Shown here piece after piece: positions 15,201 to 24,468 of a stretch of 64,000 bases of DNA. The position numbers and the translations under genes were made by a program. Source of the DNA: VXRD01 sp965232265 (GTDB taxonomy: Bacteria; Latescibacterota; UBA2968); the NCBI GenBank assembly GCA_965232265.1, contig CBDDPH010000002.1, positions 3,596,001 to 3,660,000 on the forward strand, read 5' to 3'. The notes beneath the pieces are model-generated. The model was not told the DNA's origin and searched no databases. It saw nothing but the letters and a program-made list of their open reading frames with translations. How positions within the stretch are numbered: the stretch's first letter is position 1; the number at the start of each line of letters is the position of its first letter.

Positions 15201-17195
15201 ATGACAAAACAAGACAGACCCAATTTCCTCTGGATCAGTAACCACGACTCCAGTGCCTGGAACTACGGTTGCTACGGAGATCAATACGCACATACCCCAA
15301 ATATTGACCGCCTATCGGCAGAAGGTGTGCGCTACACCAACGCGTTCACCGCTGGCCCAATCTGCTCACCGTCGCGCACGGGCATCTATACCGGCATGCA
15401 TCCCACGACACTGGGCACGCATCATCACCGCAGCGCGATCATCCGCCCCGCAGGCGTTGCGTTGTTAAACACAATGCTGACGGACGCCGGTTACGCCTGC
15501 ACACAGCCGGACAATGACATCAACCTTTACGTCTCCAAAGAGGAGCGCGAACAGTATTACAACGCTGAAGATTTCTGGGAGAATCGCCCCGAAGACAAGC
15601 CCTTCTTCATGTATTACAGACTGGGCAATTCCCACGCCAGCGTATTCAAACTGACGCCCGAGGATGCGCGGAAAGCGCGTTCCTCGCTCTTGAGCGACGA
15701 CGAGTTGCACGACCCGAATGATGTGCCGGTTCCGAGCTTTGTTCCCGACACCCCCCTGTTCAGGGAACGGATGGCACTCTTCTACGACGCCCTTACCAAT
15801 GTCGATAAACAGGTCGGGGAGATCCTCGACGCGCTCGAAGCGCGTAGGCTTCGTGAAGACACCATTGTGGTCTATTGGGGAGACCACGGCACGGGTTATC
15901 CCCGGGGCAAAATCCACGCCTACGACGACGGACTGAATATCCCACTGATCATGCGATTCCCAAAAAAATATCAGCACCTATCCCCGGCAGAACCCGGCAC
16001 CGCAGTTGATGAACCCGTCCTGCACCTGGACCTCTGCGCCACGACCCTGCAGCTATCGGGCGTCCCTATCGCCGAACACATCCAGAGCCGAAACCTGTGC
16101 GGGCCCAACAGAGATGAACCGAGAGATTTCGTCTGCAGTGCCCGAGATCGGCTGGACAACAACCCGGAGGTAATCCGTACAATCCGCACCAAAAAATACC
16201 GTTACATCCGCAACTTCCTCCCCCACCAGCCTTATGCCTCATTCTATCCGGACGGCGGATTCTTTGCCGCAGTGCCAGAGGAGGGAACGCCGGAACGCGA
16301 CTTTTGGGAGACCTCTTGCCTGCCGGGCAAACAGAAGGTCCACGACCCCGACGGCGTATTTCTGATGCTCGGCCCGCCGGTCATGATCAAACAGGACGGG
16401 TTGCCTGAGCATTACCGGCAGTTTCAGATCTGGCAGGATCACAAACCCGCCGAAGAGTTATACGATATCGAAAAAGATCTCGAAGAGATAAACAACCTCG
16501 CGTATGACCCCGCTTTTAGCCACGTCAGGGATGAGTTGCGGCAGAAACTGTTTGGCTGGATGATCGAGACCCGCGACCTGGGGCTGATCGATGAACCGGA
16601 GATTGCCGCACGAGCCGAGCAGTACAACGGCATCAGCCACGCAGTCGGGGCGCACTGTGATAATTACGAACGGATCCTGGAAACAGCAGACCTGGCGCGC
16701 CTGGGTGACGAAGCAAAGGAAGAACTCGCAAAACGACTTGGTGATCCCGACAGTGCCGTGCGTTTCTGGGCTGTTACCGGCCTTTGCTCGCTCGGTGTGG
16801 AACACGCGATGATCGAGCACCTGTCCCCCCTCCTTGACGATCCCTCAATCAGCGTCAGCCTGGCCGCCGGAGACTATCTGGTGCGGGCTGGCGAAGGCAC
16901 CCTGGCCCTGCCCGCTTTTGAACGCGCGCTGGCGAGCGATATCCTCTGGGCGCGGCTACGGGCTGGCGCCTATCTGTCATACCGCAGCCGCGAAGAACTA
17001 CAGCCCATGAAGCCGCTTATTCCCACCCTAGAGCAGGCCATAAACAAACAGGAGATGTGCGGGCCGGAACACAATGCTCAGCTCGAAAGAAACAATTACA
17101 CAAGCGGTCTCGCTGGGCAGCGGGATGGCATCGTCAGGGAGTGGGTATTAGAGCGGGTGATGAAGAGAATAGAACTGTCCACTGGGCAGGAATAG
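15201..17195 (+). CDS. Type-I sulfatase with C-terminal HEAT-repeat region
   Basis: A 664-residue protein. The sulfatase domain spans about residues 6-470: WISNHDSSAW (metal site), Cys55 in AGPICSPSRTGIYTG for formylglycine, VVYWGDHGTGYPRGK. Between the active-site region and PFFMYYRLGNSH it is shorter than most family members, with DNDINLYVSKEE in place of the usual insert. From about residue 500 to the end there are HEAT-like helical repeats (RLGDPDSAVRFWAVTGL, LLDDPSISVSLAAGDYL, EGTLALPAFERAL). The heparan N-sulfatase-like sulfatase plus HEAT layout is known from marine bacteria. No signal peptide is evident. Confidence 0.88.
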   Translation: MTKQDRPNFLWISNHDSSAWNYGCYGDQYAHTPNIDRLSAEGVRYTNAFTAGPICSPSRTGIYTGMHPTTLGTHHHRSAIIRPAGVALLNTMLTDAGYACTQPDNDINLYVSKEEREQYYNAEDFWENRPEDKPFFMYYRLGNSHASVFKLTPEDARKARSSLLSDDELHDPNDVPVPSFVPDTPLFRERMALFYDALTNVDKQVGEILDALEARRLREDTIVVYWGDHGTGYPRGKIHAYDDGLNIPLIMRFPKKYQHLSPAEPGTAVDEPVLHLDLCATTLQLSGVPIAEHIQSRNLCGPNRDEPRDFVCSARDRLDNNPEVIRTIRTKKYRYIRNFLPHQPYASFYPDGGFFAAVPEEGTPERDFWETSCLPGKQKVHDPDGVFLMLGPPVMIKQDGLPEHYRQFQIWQDHKPAEELYDIEKDLEEINNLAYDPAFSHVRDELRQKLFGWMIETRDLGLIDEPEIAARAEQYNGISHAVGAHCDNYERILETADLARLGDEAKEELAKRLGDPDSAVRFWAVTGLCSLGVEHAMIEHLSPLLDDPSISVSLAAGDYLVRAGEGTLALPAFERALASDILWARLRAGAYLSYRSREELQPMKPLIPTLEQAINKQEMCGPEHNAQLERNNYTSGLAGQRDGIVREWVLERVMKRIELSTGQE

Positions 17196-17229
17196 GGAAT
17201 GCGACGAACGACAAAGTTGAGGGATAGAC

Positions 17230-18657
17230 ATGAATCAACCGAATATTCTTTTTGTATTCACAGATCAGCAACGCACAGATACCATGTCGTGTTACGGCAA
17301 TGATTGGATTCAATCGCCGCATTTGAATGCGCTTTCAGAGCGGTCTTTTGTTTTTGAGAATACCTATGTTGGTCAAGCTGTGTGTACGCCATCGCGGGGT
17401 ACGTTGATGTCTGGGCTGTACCCTCATTCGCACGGATGTGTGGCGAATGGGATTCATCTACGGGAAGATACAAAGTCGATTGCGGAAATGATGCCAGATA
17501 CATATCGCAAGGCATATATGGGCAAATGGCATTTGGGCAACGATACCGTTCGCCAACATGGGTTTGATGAGTGGATCAGCATTCAGGATAATTTGCGGCA
17601 TTTGAATACGATTCAAGATGCGCCGATGAGTTCCCACTATGAGTGGTTGGTGGCGCAGGGCGTTGAACCACCCTCGCATTTGGCACCGGACTTGAAACAA
17701 TTTTCTGCAGGAGATCGCGCGCGTTTGCCAGCGGAACAACAGGTCGGGGCGTTTGTCGCGCAGGAAGCGGATCGGTTTATTCGAGAAAATGTCGATCAGC
17801 CCTGGTTGCTGGTGTGCAGTACGTTTGAACCGCACCCTCCGTACACAGGGCCGTATGACGGTTTGTATGATCCTGAGAAATTGCCGGTTGGCCCGGCGTT
17901 TTTGAAACAGCCTGAAGGGCATTCGCGATTTAATCGGGTGCGCGCAGAGCATTATGCAACCAAGAAGGAGGCAGGTGAAGATTTAAGTACGGAATTGGGA
18001 TGGCGAAAAGTGAGATCGCAATACTTCGGAAATATGAAGATTGTGGATGATGCTGTGGGGCGGATCATTCAGGCATTGGAAGAGACAGGGCAACTGGAGA
18101 ATACGATTATTGCTTACACGAGTGATCACGGGGAAATGGTGGGCGATCATGCGATGATGGAAAAGCGAACATTTTACGAAGAGTCTGCGCGCGTGCCGTT
18201 TTTGCTCAGTGTGCCGTGGTTGAATAAGGAACAGAAACGAATCGATGGTGTGTTTGGGCATGCGGATTTGGTGCCGACACTTTTGGATCTGGCGGGCGTT
18301 GAAGTTTCAGATCAGTGTGAAGGGGAGAGTTTGGCTGGTGCCCTCACCGCTGAGCGCGATTTGAAGGATCACGTTGCATTTATGGAGTGGAATGGGATTG
18401 GCGATCGCAATTTAGGGAATCCAAGCATTAACTTGATGGCGACATTGCCCTGGCGATCTGTGGTGACGGGTGATCGCTGGAAGTTGAATTTGTGTGCTGG
18501 TGATCAGTGTGAGTTGTTCGACCTTAATACAGACCCTTATGAAGAAAACAATCTGTTTGATGTTCCCGAACATCGCGATCGCATTCGCGATATGGCGGCG
18601 AAGATTCGAGTGTGGCAACATGAAACAGGGGATACTGCGCCTTTGCCGAGTGTTTAG
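17230..18657 (+). CDS. Type-I sulfatase
   Basis: A 475-residue sulfatase beginning directly with the domain (NILFVFTDQQRTD, metal ligands). Formylglycine Cys52 lies in VCTPSRGTLMSGLYPHSHG; the second metal site is AYTSDHGEMVGDH, and the substrate-side KWHLGN Lys/His are present. No signal peptide, so either cytosolic or the start has been missed. It is the second of three same-strand sulfatases with short gaps (34 and 81 bases), suggesting a co-transcribed desulfation set with different specificities. Confidence 0.9.
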   Translation: MNQPNILFVFTDQQRTDTMSCYGNDWIQSPHLNALSERSFVFENTYVGQAVCTPSRGTLMSGLYPHSHGCVANGIHLREDTKSIAEMMPDTYRKAYMGKWHLGNDTVRQHGFDEWISIQDNLRHLNTIQDAPMSSHYEWLVAQGVEPPSHLAPDLKQFSAGDRARLPAEQQVGAFVAQEADRFIRENVDQPWLLVCSTFEPHPPYTGPYDGLYDPEKLPVGPAFLKQPEGHSRFNRVRAEHYATKKEAGEDLSTELGWRKVRSQYFGNMKIVDDAVGRIIQALEETGQLENTIIAYTSDHGEMVGDHAMMEKRTFYEESARVPFLLSVPWLNKEQKRIDGVFGHADLVPTLLDLAGVEVSDQCEGESLAGALTAERDLKDHVAFMEWNGIGDRNLGNPSINLMATLPWRSVVTGDRWKLNLCAGDQCELFDLNTDPYEENNLFDVPEHRDRIRDMAAKIRVWQHETGDTAPLPSV

Positions 18658-18701
18658 AATCCCCTCTGTGTTTTTATCAATACTGATTTTCTGGAGATGT
18701 A

Positions 18702-18728
18702 ATGGAGCAAATATTAACGCAGGAATAG
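18702..18728 (+). pseudogene. Possible eight-codon start remnant
   Basis: GGAGATGTA precedes ATG and a reading frame MEQILTQE followed by TAG. The residues resemble the N-terminus of several PhyH proteins, which often begin with a short LTQEQ-type segment. Too short to be certain; it fits the pattern of leftover gene starts in this locus. Confidence 0.2.
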
Positions 18729-18738
18729 AGAGATTATT

Positions 18739-20088
18739 GTGACCAACAAAGAGAAGCCCAATATTGTATTCATTTTGACCGATCAGTGGCGCGCACAGGC
18801 GACCGGGTATGCGGGAGATCCGAACGTCGAGACACCCAATCTCGATGCCCTGGCTCAAAAGAGTGTTCGGTTGGATACGACTGTGTCAACATGTCCGGTT
18901 TGTTGTCCGGCTCGTGCCTGTCTGTTGACCGGGCAATATCCACTGACGCATGGGATTTTTTTAAACCAGATTCGGCTTGAGCCCAATACGACCACATTCG
19001 CTGAGGTTCTAAAGTCATACGGTTATGATACGGCATACATTGGCAAGTGGCATCTGGATGGAGATACCCACGAGCAAAATTTCATTCCACCTGAGCGACG
19101 GTTGGGCTTTGACTTTTGGCGCGCACACGAATGCTCGCACAATTATTACGATTCGCCCTATTATGATGACTCGGGCATGATGAAAAAGTGGGAAGGATAC
19201 GATGCGTTTGCACAGACCGATTGTGCGATTGAATATCTGGAAGGCAGGCAAGATGAAGACGATCCCTTTTTCCTTTTTGTATCCTACGGCCCGCCTCATA
19301 ACCCTTTCCACAAAGTGCCGGAAGAATACAGAGCGCTCTACAATGAAGATGAAATCGTATTGAGAGACAATGTACCTGCTGAGTGTGAAGCGACTGCCCG
19401 GAATGATATGTGGGGTTATTATGCACATATTACGGCACTTGATCACTGCGTGGGGCGTGTTGAAGAAGCACTTGAACGCCTCGGGATGACAGAGGATACG
19501 ATTCTTGTGTTTACCTCTGATCACGGTGAAATGAATGGGTCGCAAGGTCACGATCGGAAAATACGGCCCTGGGATGAATCCATTCTCGTGCCCTTTCTGT
19601 TGCGATTGCCAGATGGGATTGGTCGCCCAATCGACACCCCTTTTGGCATACCGGATATGATGCCAACCATGCTGGATCTGGTAGGCGCGCCTGTACCGGA
19701 AGGCGTCGAAGGGGTGAGTTTTGCCAAACACATGCTCGGCGAAGCCGATGCGCCTTTGGAGGCTTCACTTTTTGGATGCTACGTTCCGTTTGCCAATTAT
19801 TCTTATGAACATGGTGGCAGGGAATATCGAGGCGTTCGCACGAGCCGTTATACTTATGTGCATGACCTGGAAGGGCCCTGGTTGTTGTATGACAATGAGG
19901 CAGATCCTTATCAGTTGGAGAACCTATGTGGTCGGCCTGAGGCAAAATCTGTTCAAACGCATCTGGAAGGTTTGCTTTCAGATCTGTTGAAGGAACAGAA
20001 CGACGCGTTTGAGAACGGGCAGGAATTGTTGGATCGATGGGGATATGAAATCGTCAATCCCCACGCATTTCGCAGGAAACAAGTGTAA
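18739..20088 (+). CDS. Type-I sulfatase
   Basis: A 449-residue sulfatase with a GTG start. NIVFILTDQWRAQ carries the first metal ligands; formylglycine Cys55 lies in the motif Cys-Cys-Pro-Ala-Arg, where the fourth position is Ala instead of Ser, which is tolerated. KWHLDGD and VFTSDHGEMNGSQG are conserved. The short C-terminal region ends in helical LSDLLKEQNDAFE. No signal peptide. The PhyH gene 57 bases downstream is likely in the same transcript. Confidence 0.9.
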   Translation: MTNKEKPNIVFILTDQWRAQATGYAGDPNVETPNLDALAQKSVRLDTTVSTCPVCCPARACLLTGQYPLTHGIFLNQIRLEPNTTTFAEVLKSYGYDTAYIGKWHLDGDTHEQNFIPPERRLGFDFWRAHECSHNYYDSPYYDDSGMMKKWEGYDAFAQTDCAIEYLEGRQDEDDPFFLFVSYGPPHNPFHKVPEEYRALYNEDEIVLRDNVPAECEATARNDMWGYYAHITALDHCVGRVEEALERLGMTEDTILVFTSDHGEMNGSQGHDRKIRPWDESILVPFLLRLPDGIGRPIDTPFGIPDMMPTMLDLVGAPVPEGVEGVSFAKHMLGEADAPLEASLFGCYVPFANYSYEHGGREYRGVRTSRYTYVHDLEGPWLLYDNEADPYQLENLCGRPEAKSVQTHLEGLLSDLLKEQNDAFENGQELLDRWGYEIVNPHAFRRKQV

Positions 20089-20145
20089 ACGAAAATTAAA
20101 AAGTACTGTGAGCGAAAACGGATTGCAGAAAGAAGGGTTATTTCC

Positions 20146-21213
20146 ATGAATACAGCATTGACACCCCTTAGCACAGAGGATATCCAACAGTTTATCACAA
20201 ACGGATTCCTCGTAAAACGAAAGATCCTCGACCCCAAACTTTGTGCTGCTGCACGAGATAGGTTGTGGGCGGGAAACACCTCAAGTCATTTGCGCCGGGA
20301 TGATCCCAATACCTGGTTAAACGGTCTCCCGAAGGCAGATCGTCAAAGCACGCCTGATGGCATGAATGATCGCACCGGTGACCACGGCTGGCGACTGCGC
20401 GAGCTCTCTGGCGACGAGGACCTGATCAACTTGCTTCCACGCCGGGTATTCCCCTGGTTTGAGCAACTCCTCGGCGAAGGTGAAGTTGTGACACCAGAGG
20501 TAACTTCCTCCGCGGCCGATCCAGATCCGCGTGGAAGCCGGTTGCGTGGCTGGCCGGTCTGGGGTGGCAAGGAATTGCGCGGTATGTATTGCGTGTTGCC
20601 GAGAGCGCGTCCGAGCGACTCACCTGCTCTGGCGGATGCCGTCCGTGCCGGTGCACACATCGATCCCGAGCCGGTGCATCTGGTGGCAAGCGCATACGTT
20701 GACCAGGTTCCCAAGGGTGGAGGTGGCATCGCCCTTTTTCCCGGCAGTCACCGCTTGCTCTACGAAGCAGAGCCGGACTCCGCAGACCTCGCCCGCTATT
20801 CAATTCTACATTCGCCCCATCCGGAAAGCGGCGCTGCGGCATTTGTTTTGCCGCAGCCTGCAGGACTCAAGGACGCACTCGCCGACATTGAACCCTTTGA
20901 ATTTTTTGGTGACGAGGGCGATGTGGTTTTGTGGCACGGGCGAATGTTCCACTCGGCAACGCGGAACTACAGCAATCCTCCGCAGATTCGACAGATGATT
21001 CTTTATGATGCTTACAAAAAATCTGTATATGACAGAACATACAACGGCCGTTATGTCAAAGGCCCACGACCATCGCCACCGCCCAACGTGAGAAAACTCC
21101 ACGAACTTGAACTTGGGCCAGAAGTTCCCCCGCCAGAGCCTCGCCCGGAAGGTCCGGGGCTTTGGGATGATTGGAGCGAGGCTGTTCGCACGGTTGCAGC
21201 TTCTTTGGCTTAA
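20146..21213 (+). CDS. PhyH-family dioxygenase
   Basis: A 355-residue Fe(II)/2-oxoglutarate oxygenase. N-terminal IQQFITNGFLVKRKIL is the usual PhyH opening. The iron ligands are His-Ile-Asp in GAHIDPEP and the distal His in RMFHSATRNY; the Arg of QIRQMIL is a likely 2-oxoglutarate ligand. The insertion containing MYCVLPRARPS and the Pro-rich tail (KGPRPSPPPNV, PEVPPPEPRPEG) make it longer than average. The overall layout is close to the PhyH half of the lyase fusion at 11471, with the shared GVYC/GMYC-x-x-P strand. Confidence 0.9.
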   Translation: MNTALTPLSTEDIQQFITNGFLVKRKILDPKLCAAARDRLWAGNTSSHLRRDDPNTWLNGLPKADRQSTPDGMNDRTGDHGWRLRELSGDEDLINLLPRRVFPWFEQLLGEGEVVTPEVTSSAADPDPRGSRLRGWPVWGGKELRGMYCVLPRARPSDSPALADAVRAGAHIDPEPVHLVASAYVDQVPKGGGGIALFPGSHRLLYEAEPDSADLARYSILHSPHPESGAAAFVLPQPAGLKDALADIEPFEFFGDEGDVVLWHGRMFHSATRNYSNPPQIRQMILYDAYKKSVYDRTYNGRYVKGPRPSPPPNVRKLHELELGPEVPPPEPRPEGPGLWDDWSEAVRTVAASLA

Positions 21214-21309
21214 CAAGATAGATGCGGCTAACAAACCTGGGCCTGTCGGCACTCATCCCGAATGCTAAGAAAAAAATACCGTGAACGACAACAACAAAAG
21301 GAGAAGGCA

Positions 21310-22779
21310 ATGGATAGAATTAGAATAATGGCATCGCTGGTTATTCTCGCGACTTTTGCGATTTCCGTAGCGTTTGCTGCCGATTCTGAGAAGGATTCTG
21401 GTATGAATTGCGACATGTTCAATAGTGAAGAGATTCTTGACGAAAGCACGCTGGATATAAAGACGTTGAAGGACTGGCATGTAGATGAGGTGACAGGCAC
21501 GACGCGACAGAAGCTAATCGAAATCAACGTCGCCGAATGGTGGCCTGGACAAGATTATCGGATTCCAGTGCGCCTGATTGTGCCGCTCGAAGGCAAGGCG
21601 AAGGGCTTTAGTGTTACGGGAGCCAATCCCTATGAGACGCTGATGAAAGACTCGCGCCCAACCGCCTTTCAAGCAAAACTGCTGGCAGGTGGCGTTGGCA
21701 TCGTTAAGACGCACGTCAAGGCGTTTAGGCAGATTCCGGGGAAACAGGGTTTGGAGCAAAAAATGATGCGCAGGTTCATGAAAGACCTGAATCCTCGATA
21801 CACGACTCTCTGGATTTGGTCGATGACCTTAATGCGGGCAACCACCGCGGCGTATGCGGAAACCGACTACTTCGAAAAAGGCAAAGTGGCCGGTTCGGGC
21901 AGCTCCAAGAACGGCATGTCGCCTGCGGTCGCCTTGATACATGACGAGCGTTTTACCGCGACATGCTCCAACCATGCGTTTGCTTACTTTTCGCCGACTC
22001 GAAGTGCCGACAGGGAAGCAACGGCGAAAGCTGAAGAGGCAAACAAAGCATTCTTTGAGGCTGTAAAGGCCGGCGATATCGACCTGGATCAAAAACGCGC
22101 CAAATGGTATCAAGGCGTTATGGTGGGATCTGAGCGCAGTATGGGTAAGATGGCGCTGAAAATGGGGAAATCCCTGGACGATATGCAAAGCTTTGCGGAT
22201 CGCTTACGGCCCGGGGTGAGCGTTACGGAGAATTGGGATCGTCTGATGGAGCGCGGCGTTGATATTCTTTTTCAGCCGGGAACGCATGACTATGTCGCCT
22301 ACGATATTCTCTGGGGAGCGCAAAACCATCCCCAGTTGCCTGTCTATTACGAACCTAACGGTGGGCACTCGCAAACGCCGCATGTCGCTGCTGCAAAGGA
22401 CGAACAGAATAAAGACGCCTTCCTCTGGCATCACTTCTTTGGTGGCGAGCCTTTGCTACAGCCTCCGAAGTCAAATTATAAAATCTCCAAGGACAAACTA
22501 AGTGTCAGCGTGCGTTTTAATGAAGGACCTCAGCCGATAAACGGACGCATATGGTGGATCTATGATCGCGCTCCGGCAGGTTCCGCCCCATTCTTGCACG
22601 AGCAAATCCCCGCAGACCAATGGATGGATATGGAACGCGATGCAAAGACGGGTGTCTGGACTGCAACCATACCGTTAAAGGATGGGTTTTCTCGGATCGA
22701 TTTCTTCAGCAATCATGGACGAGAGGTTAACGGCTACAAGCAGTATATTTCAAGCCCCTATACCCAGGTGAAACGCTGA
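21310..22779 (+). CDS. PhoPQ-activated pathogenicity-related (PqaA-like) alpha/beta hydrolase
   Basis: A 489-residue exported hydrolase. The ATG at 21310 follows AAGGAGAAGG and opens a signal peptide ending near AISVAFAADS. The family hallmark is the long helix before the nucleophile, LWIWSMTLMRATTAAYAE, then KVAGSGSSKNGMSP, where Ser followed by Lys-Asn-Gly is the predicted nucleophile elbow. EPNGGHSQTPH supplies the catalytic His. Members of this Pfam family are poorly characterised; some act as polysaccharide or methylester esterases in carbohydrate-utilisation loci, which suits this context. Confidence 0.8.
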   Translation: MDRIRIMASLVILATFAISVAFAADSEKDSGMNCDMFNSEEILDESTLDIKTLKDWHVDEVTGTTRQKLIEINVAEWWPGQDYRIPVRLIVPLEGKAKGFSVTGANPYETLMKDSRPTAFQAKLLAGGVGIVKTHVKAFRQIPGKQGLEQKMMRRFMKDLNPRYTTLWIWSMTLMRATTAAYAETDYFEKGKVAGSGSSKNGMSPAVALIHDERFTATCSNHAFAYFSPTRSADREATAKAEEANKAFFEAVKAGDIDLDQKRAKWYQGVMVGSERSMGKMALKMGKSLDDMQSFADRLRPGVSVTENWDRLMERGVDILFQPGTHDYVAYDILWGAQNHPQLPVYYEPNGGHSQTPHVAAAKDEQNKDAFLWHHFFGGEPLLQPPKSNYKISKDKLSVSVRFNEGPQPINGRIWWIYDRAPAGSAPFLHEQIPADQWMDMERDAKTGVWTATIPLKDGFSRIDFFSNHGREVNGYKQYISSPYTQVKR

Positions 22780-22849
22780 GTTGATGGATTTGCGACCCAA
22801 TTTGGCATAGGATTTTCATATCGCAATCAAAAGAAAATAGAAGCGAACC

Positions 22850-22870
22850 ATGGTCTGGTTACCTGACCAT
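22850..22870. promoter_or_regulatory. Operator-like inverted repeat before a sulfatase
   Basis: ATGGTC and GACCAT flank a nine-base spacer, forming a perfect six-base inverted repeat that ends 20 bases before the sulfatase start. The TGGTC...GACCA arms resemble operators of GntR/FadR-type regulators. No regulator gene is in this window. Confidence 0.35.
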
Positions 22871-22890
22871 ATAGATTACGGAGAATCAAA

Positions 22891-24372
22891 ATGAACGATG
22901 ATCAATCGAACCGTCCGCACAACATTTTATACATCTTCACCGACGATCAGAGCTTTCGGTCTGTGAGTTGCTATCCCGAGGCGCATTCGTGGATCAGTAC
23001 GCCAAACATCGATCGCCTCGCCCATGAGGGGATGCGTTTTTCCAACTGCTATACCAGTGCCTGGTGTGCGCCTTCGCGCGCCACGTACCTGACCGGAAAA
23101 TTGCCGCATGGCGTGATGAGCATGCACCTGCCCTCGAGCTACCCAAACTATGTCCGCGATCCAGACCAGTGTCCGTACTGGCTCGAGAATCTCCGCGAGA
23201 ACGGTTGGTACACAGGCATCGTCGGCAAATGGCACACAGGTCCCGATCATGGTCACGGTCGGTACTGGGATTTTTCTGCCATCTGGGACCACAGCCAACC
23301 CGAGAAATATGGGCCCTATTATGTCAATCAGAGCATGAGTATCAACGGGGGGCCGCCGGAACCGGTTGGCGGCTATTCTACCGATAACTACACAGAGTAT
23401 GCACTTGAATTTCTCCGCGGACGGGCAGAAGAACCGGATAAGCCCTGGCACCTCTGGCTGTGCTATGACGCAGTACACGGCCCCTGGAAAGTGGCTGACC
23501 GCCATCTCCAGGACTATCCAGATGTTTCCCAGGTCCCCACGCCAGAAGACATCTATCCGCCGCGCCCGACCAAGGCGACACACATGCGGGACTACGGTGT
23601 TTGGCGCGAGGGAGATCAGGGCCAACCGGTAGGCATCCGGGATGGACGGACCCTCACCGATTGGGAACAACAATACAACCGGGGCGTGTGCGCCCTGGAT
23701 GAAGGGGTTGGCAGGGTGATCGGCGCCCTGGAGGAGATGGGGCAGTTGGACGATACCCTGGTCGTTTTTACGTCGGACCAGGGATTTGCCTGGGGGCAGC
23801 ACGGCTTTCGACTCAAGGTAGCGCCCTATGATGCCAATATCAAAGCACCGATGATCATGCGGCTGCCGGGACGGATTCCCGCAGGCACAGTATGCGATAC
23901 GCCAATCGGCGGCCAGGATATCCCGCCTACCTTTCTCTCGTTGATCGGCATGGAACAACCCTGGAAGATGCACGGGGAGGACCTGACACCATTGCTCTCC
24001 GACCCCAACGCCGAATGGGATCGCCCGCTGCTGATGGAGTGTACGGGTCATTATTTTGGAGAAGACACCGATGTCGGCTGTGGCGAGCCAATAGGCAATC
24101 CGCCTATCCCCTGGTGGGTATCTCTGTGCACGGGAAAGTACAAATATATCCGCTGGCTCGTCCCCGAGGAGATCGAAGAGATGTACGATCTCGAGAATGA
24201 TCCCGAGGAACTGGAAAACCTCGCTTTGGAATCCGATTACCACGAGTTGCTTGCCCAATTGCGGCAAGGGACCATTGATGAGCTTCGACGCACGGACGCG
24301 GGAATGGTCGATAACCTGCCACCAATCAAGGTGATGACCAGAGAGCAGCTTCTCGGCGGGACTGACAGGTAA
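22891..24372 (+). CDS. Type-I sulfatase
   Basis: A 493-residue sulfatase. NILYIFTDDQSF carries the first metal ligands, formylglycine Cys59 lies in SAWCAPSRATYLTGK, and VVFTSDQGFAWGQHG is the second metal site, with Gln in place of the common His after Asp. KWHTGPDHGHGR fits the Lys/His substrate loop. An operator-like palindrome precedes it. Immediately after its TAA, in the same frame, 30 codons read like another sulfatase tail. No signal peptide. Confidence 0.88.
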   Translation: MNDDQSNRPHNILYIFTDDQSFRSVSCYPEAHSWISTPNIDRLAHEGMRFSNCYTSAWCAPSRATYLTGKLPHGVMSMHLPSSYPNYVRDPDQCPYWLENLRENGWYTGIVGKWHTGPDHGHGRYWDFSAIWDHSQPEKYGPYYVNQSMSINGGPPEPVGGYSTDNYTEYALEFLRGRAEEPDKPWHLWLCYDAVHGPWKVADRHLQDYPDVSQVPTPEDIYPPRPTKATHMRDYGVWREGDQGQPVGIRDGRTLTDWEQQYNRGVCALDEGVGRVIGALEEMGQLDDTLVVFTSDQGFAWGQHGFRLKVAPYDANIKAPMIMRLPGRIPAGTVCDTPIGGQDIPPTFLSLIGMEQPWKMHGEDLTPLLSDPNAEWDRPLLMECTGHYFGEDTDVGCGEPIGNPPIPWWVSLCTGKYKYIRWLVPEEIEEMYDLENDPEELENLALESDYHELLAQLRQGTIDELRRTDAGMVDNLPPIKVMTREQLLGGTDR

Positions 24373-24465
24373 CAGAATCAAGATCTGATTGATCAGTATC
24401 CCGAAGTCGTGGAACGCCTGCAGGAGTTGTACAGAGCCTGGTCTGAGGAAGTCGATGGGAGCTAA
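24373..24465 (+). pseudogene. 3' remnant of a sulfatase, in frame after a stop codon
   Basis: Thirty codons follow the TAA of the preceding sulfatase in the same frame and end in TAA at 24465. They read DLIDQYPEVVERLQELYRAW, a typical sulfatase C-terminal helix. Since the upstream protein already has its own DLENDPEELENLA tail, this is more likely left from another sulfatase than a read-through extension. Confidence 0.6.
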
Positions 24466-24468
24466 GAG

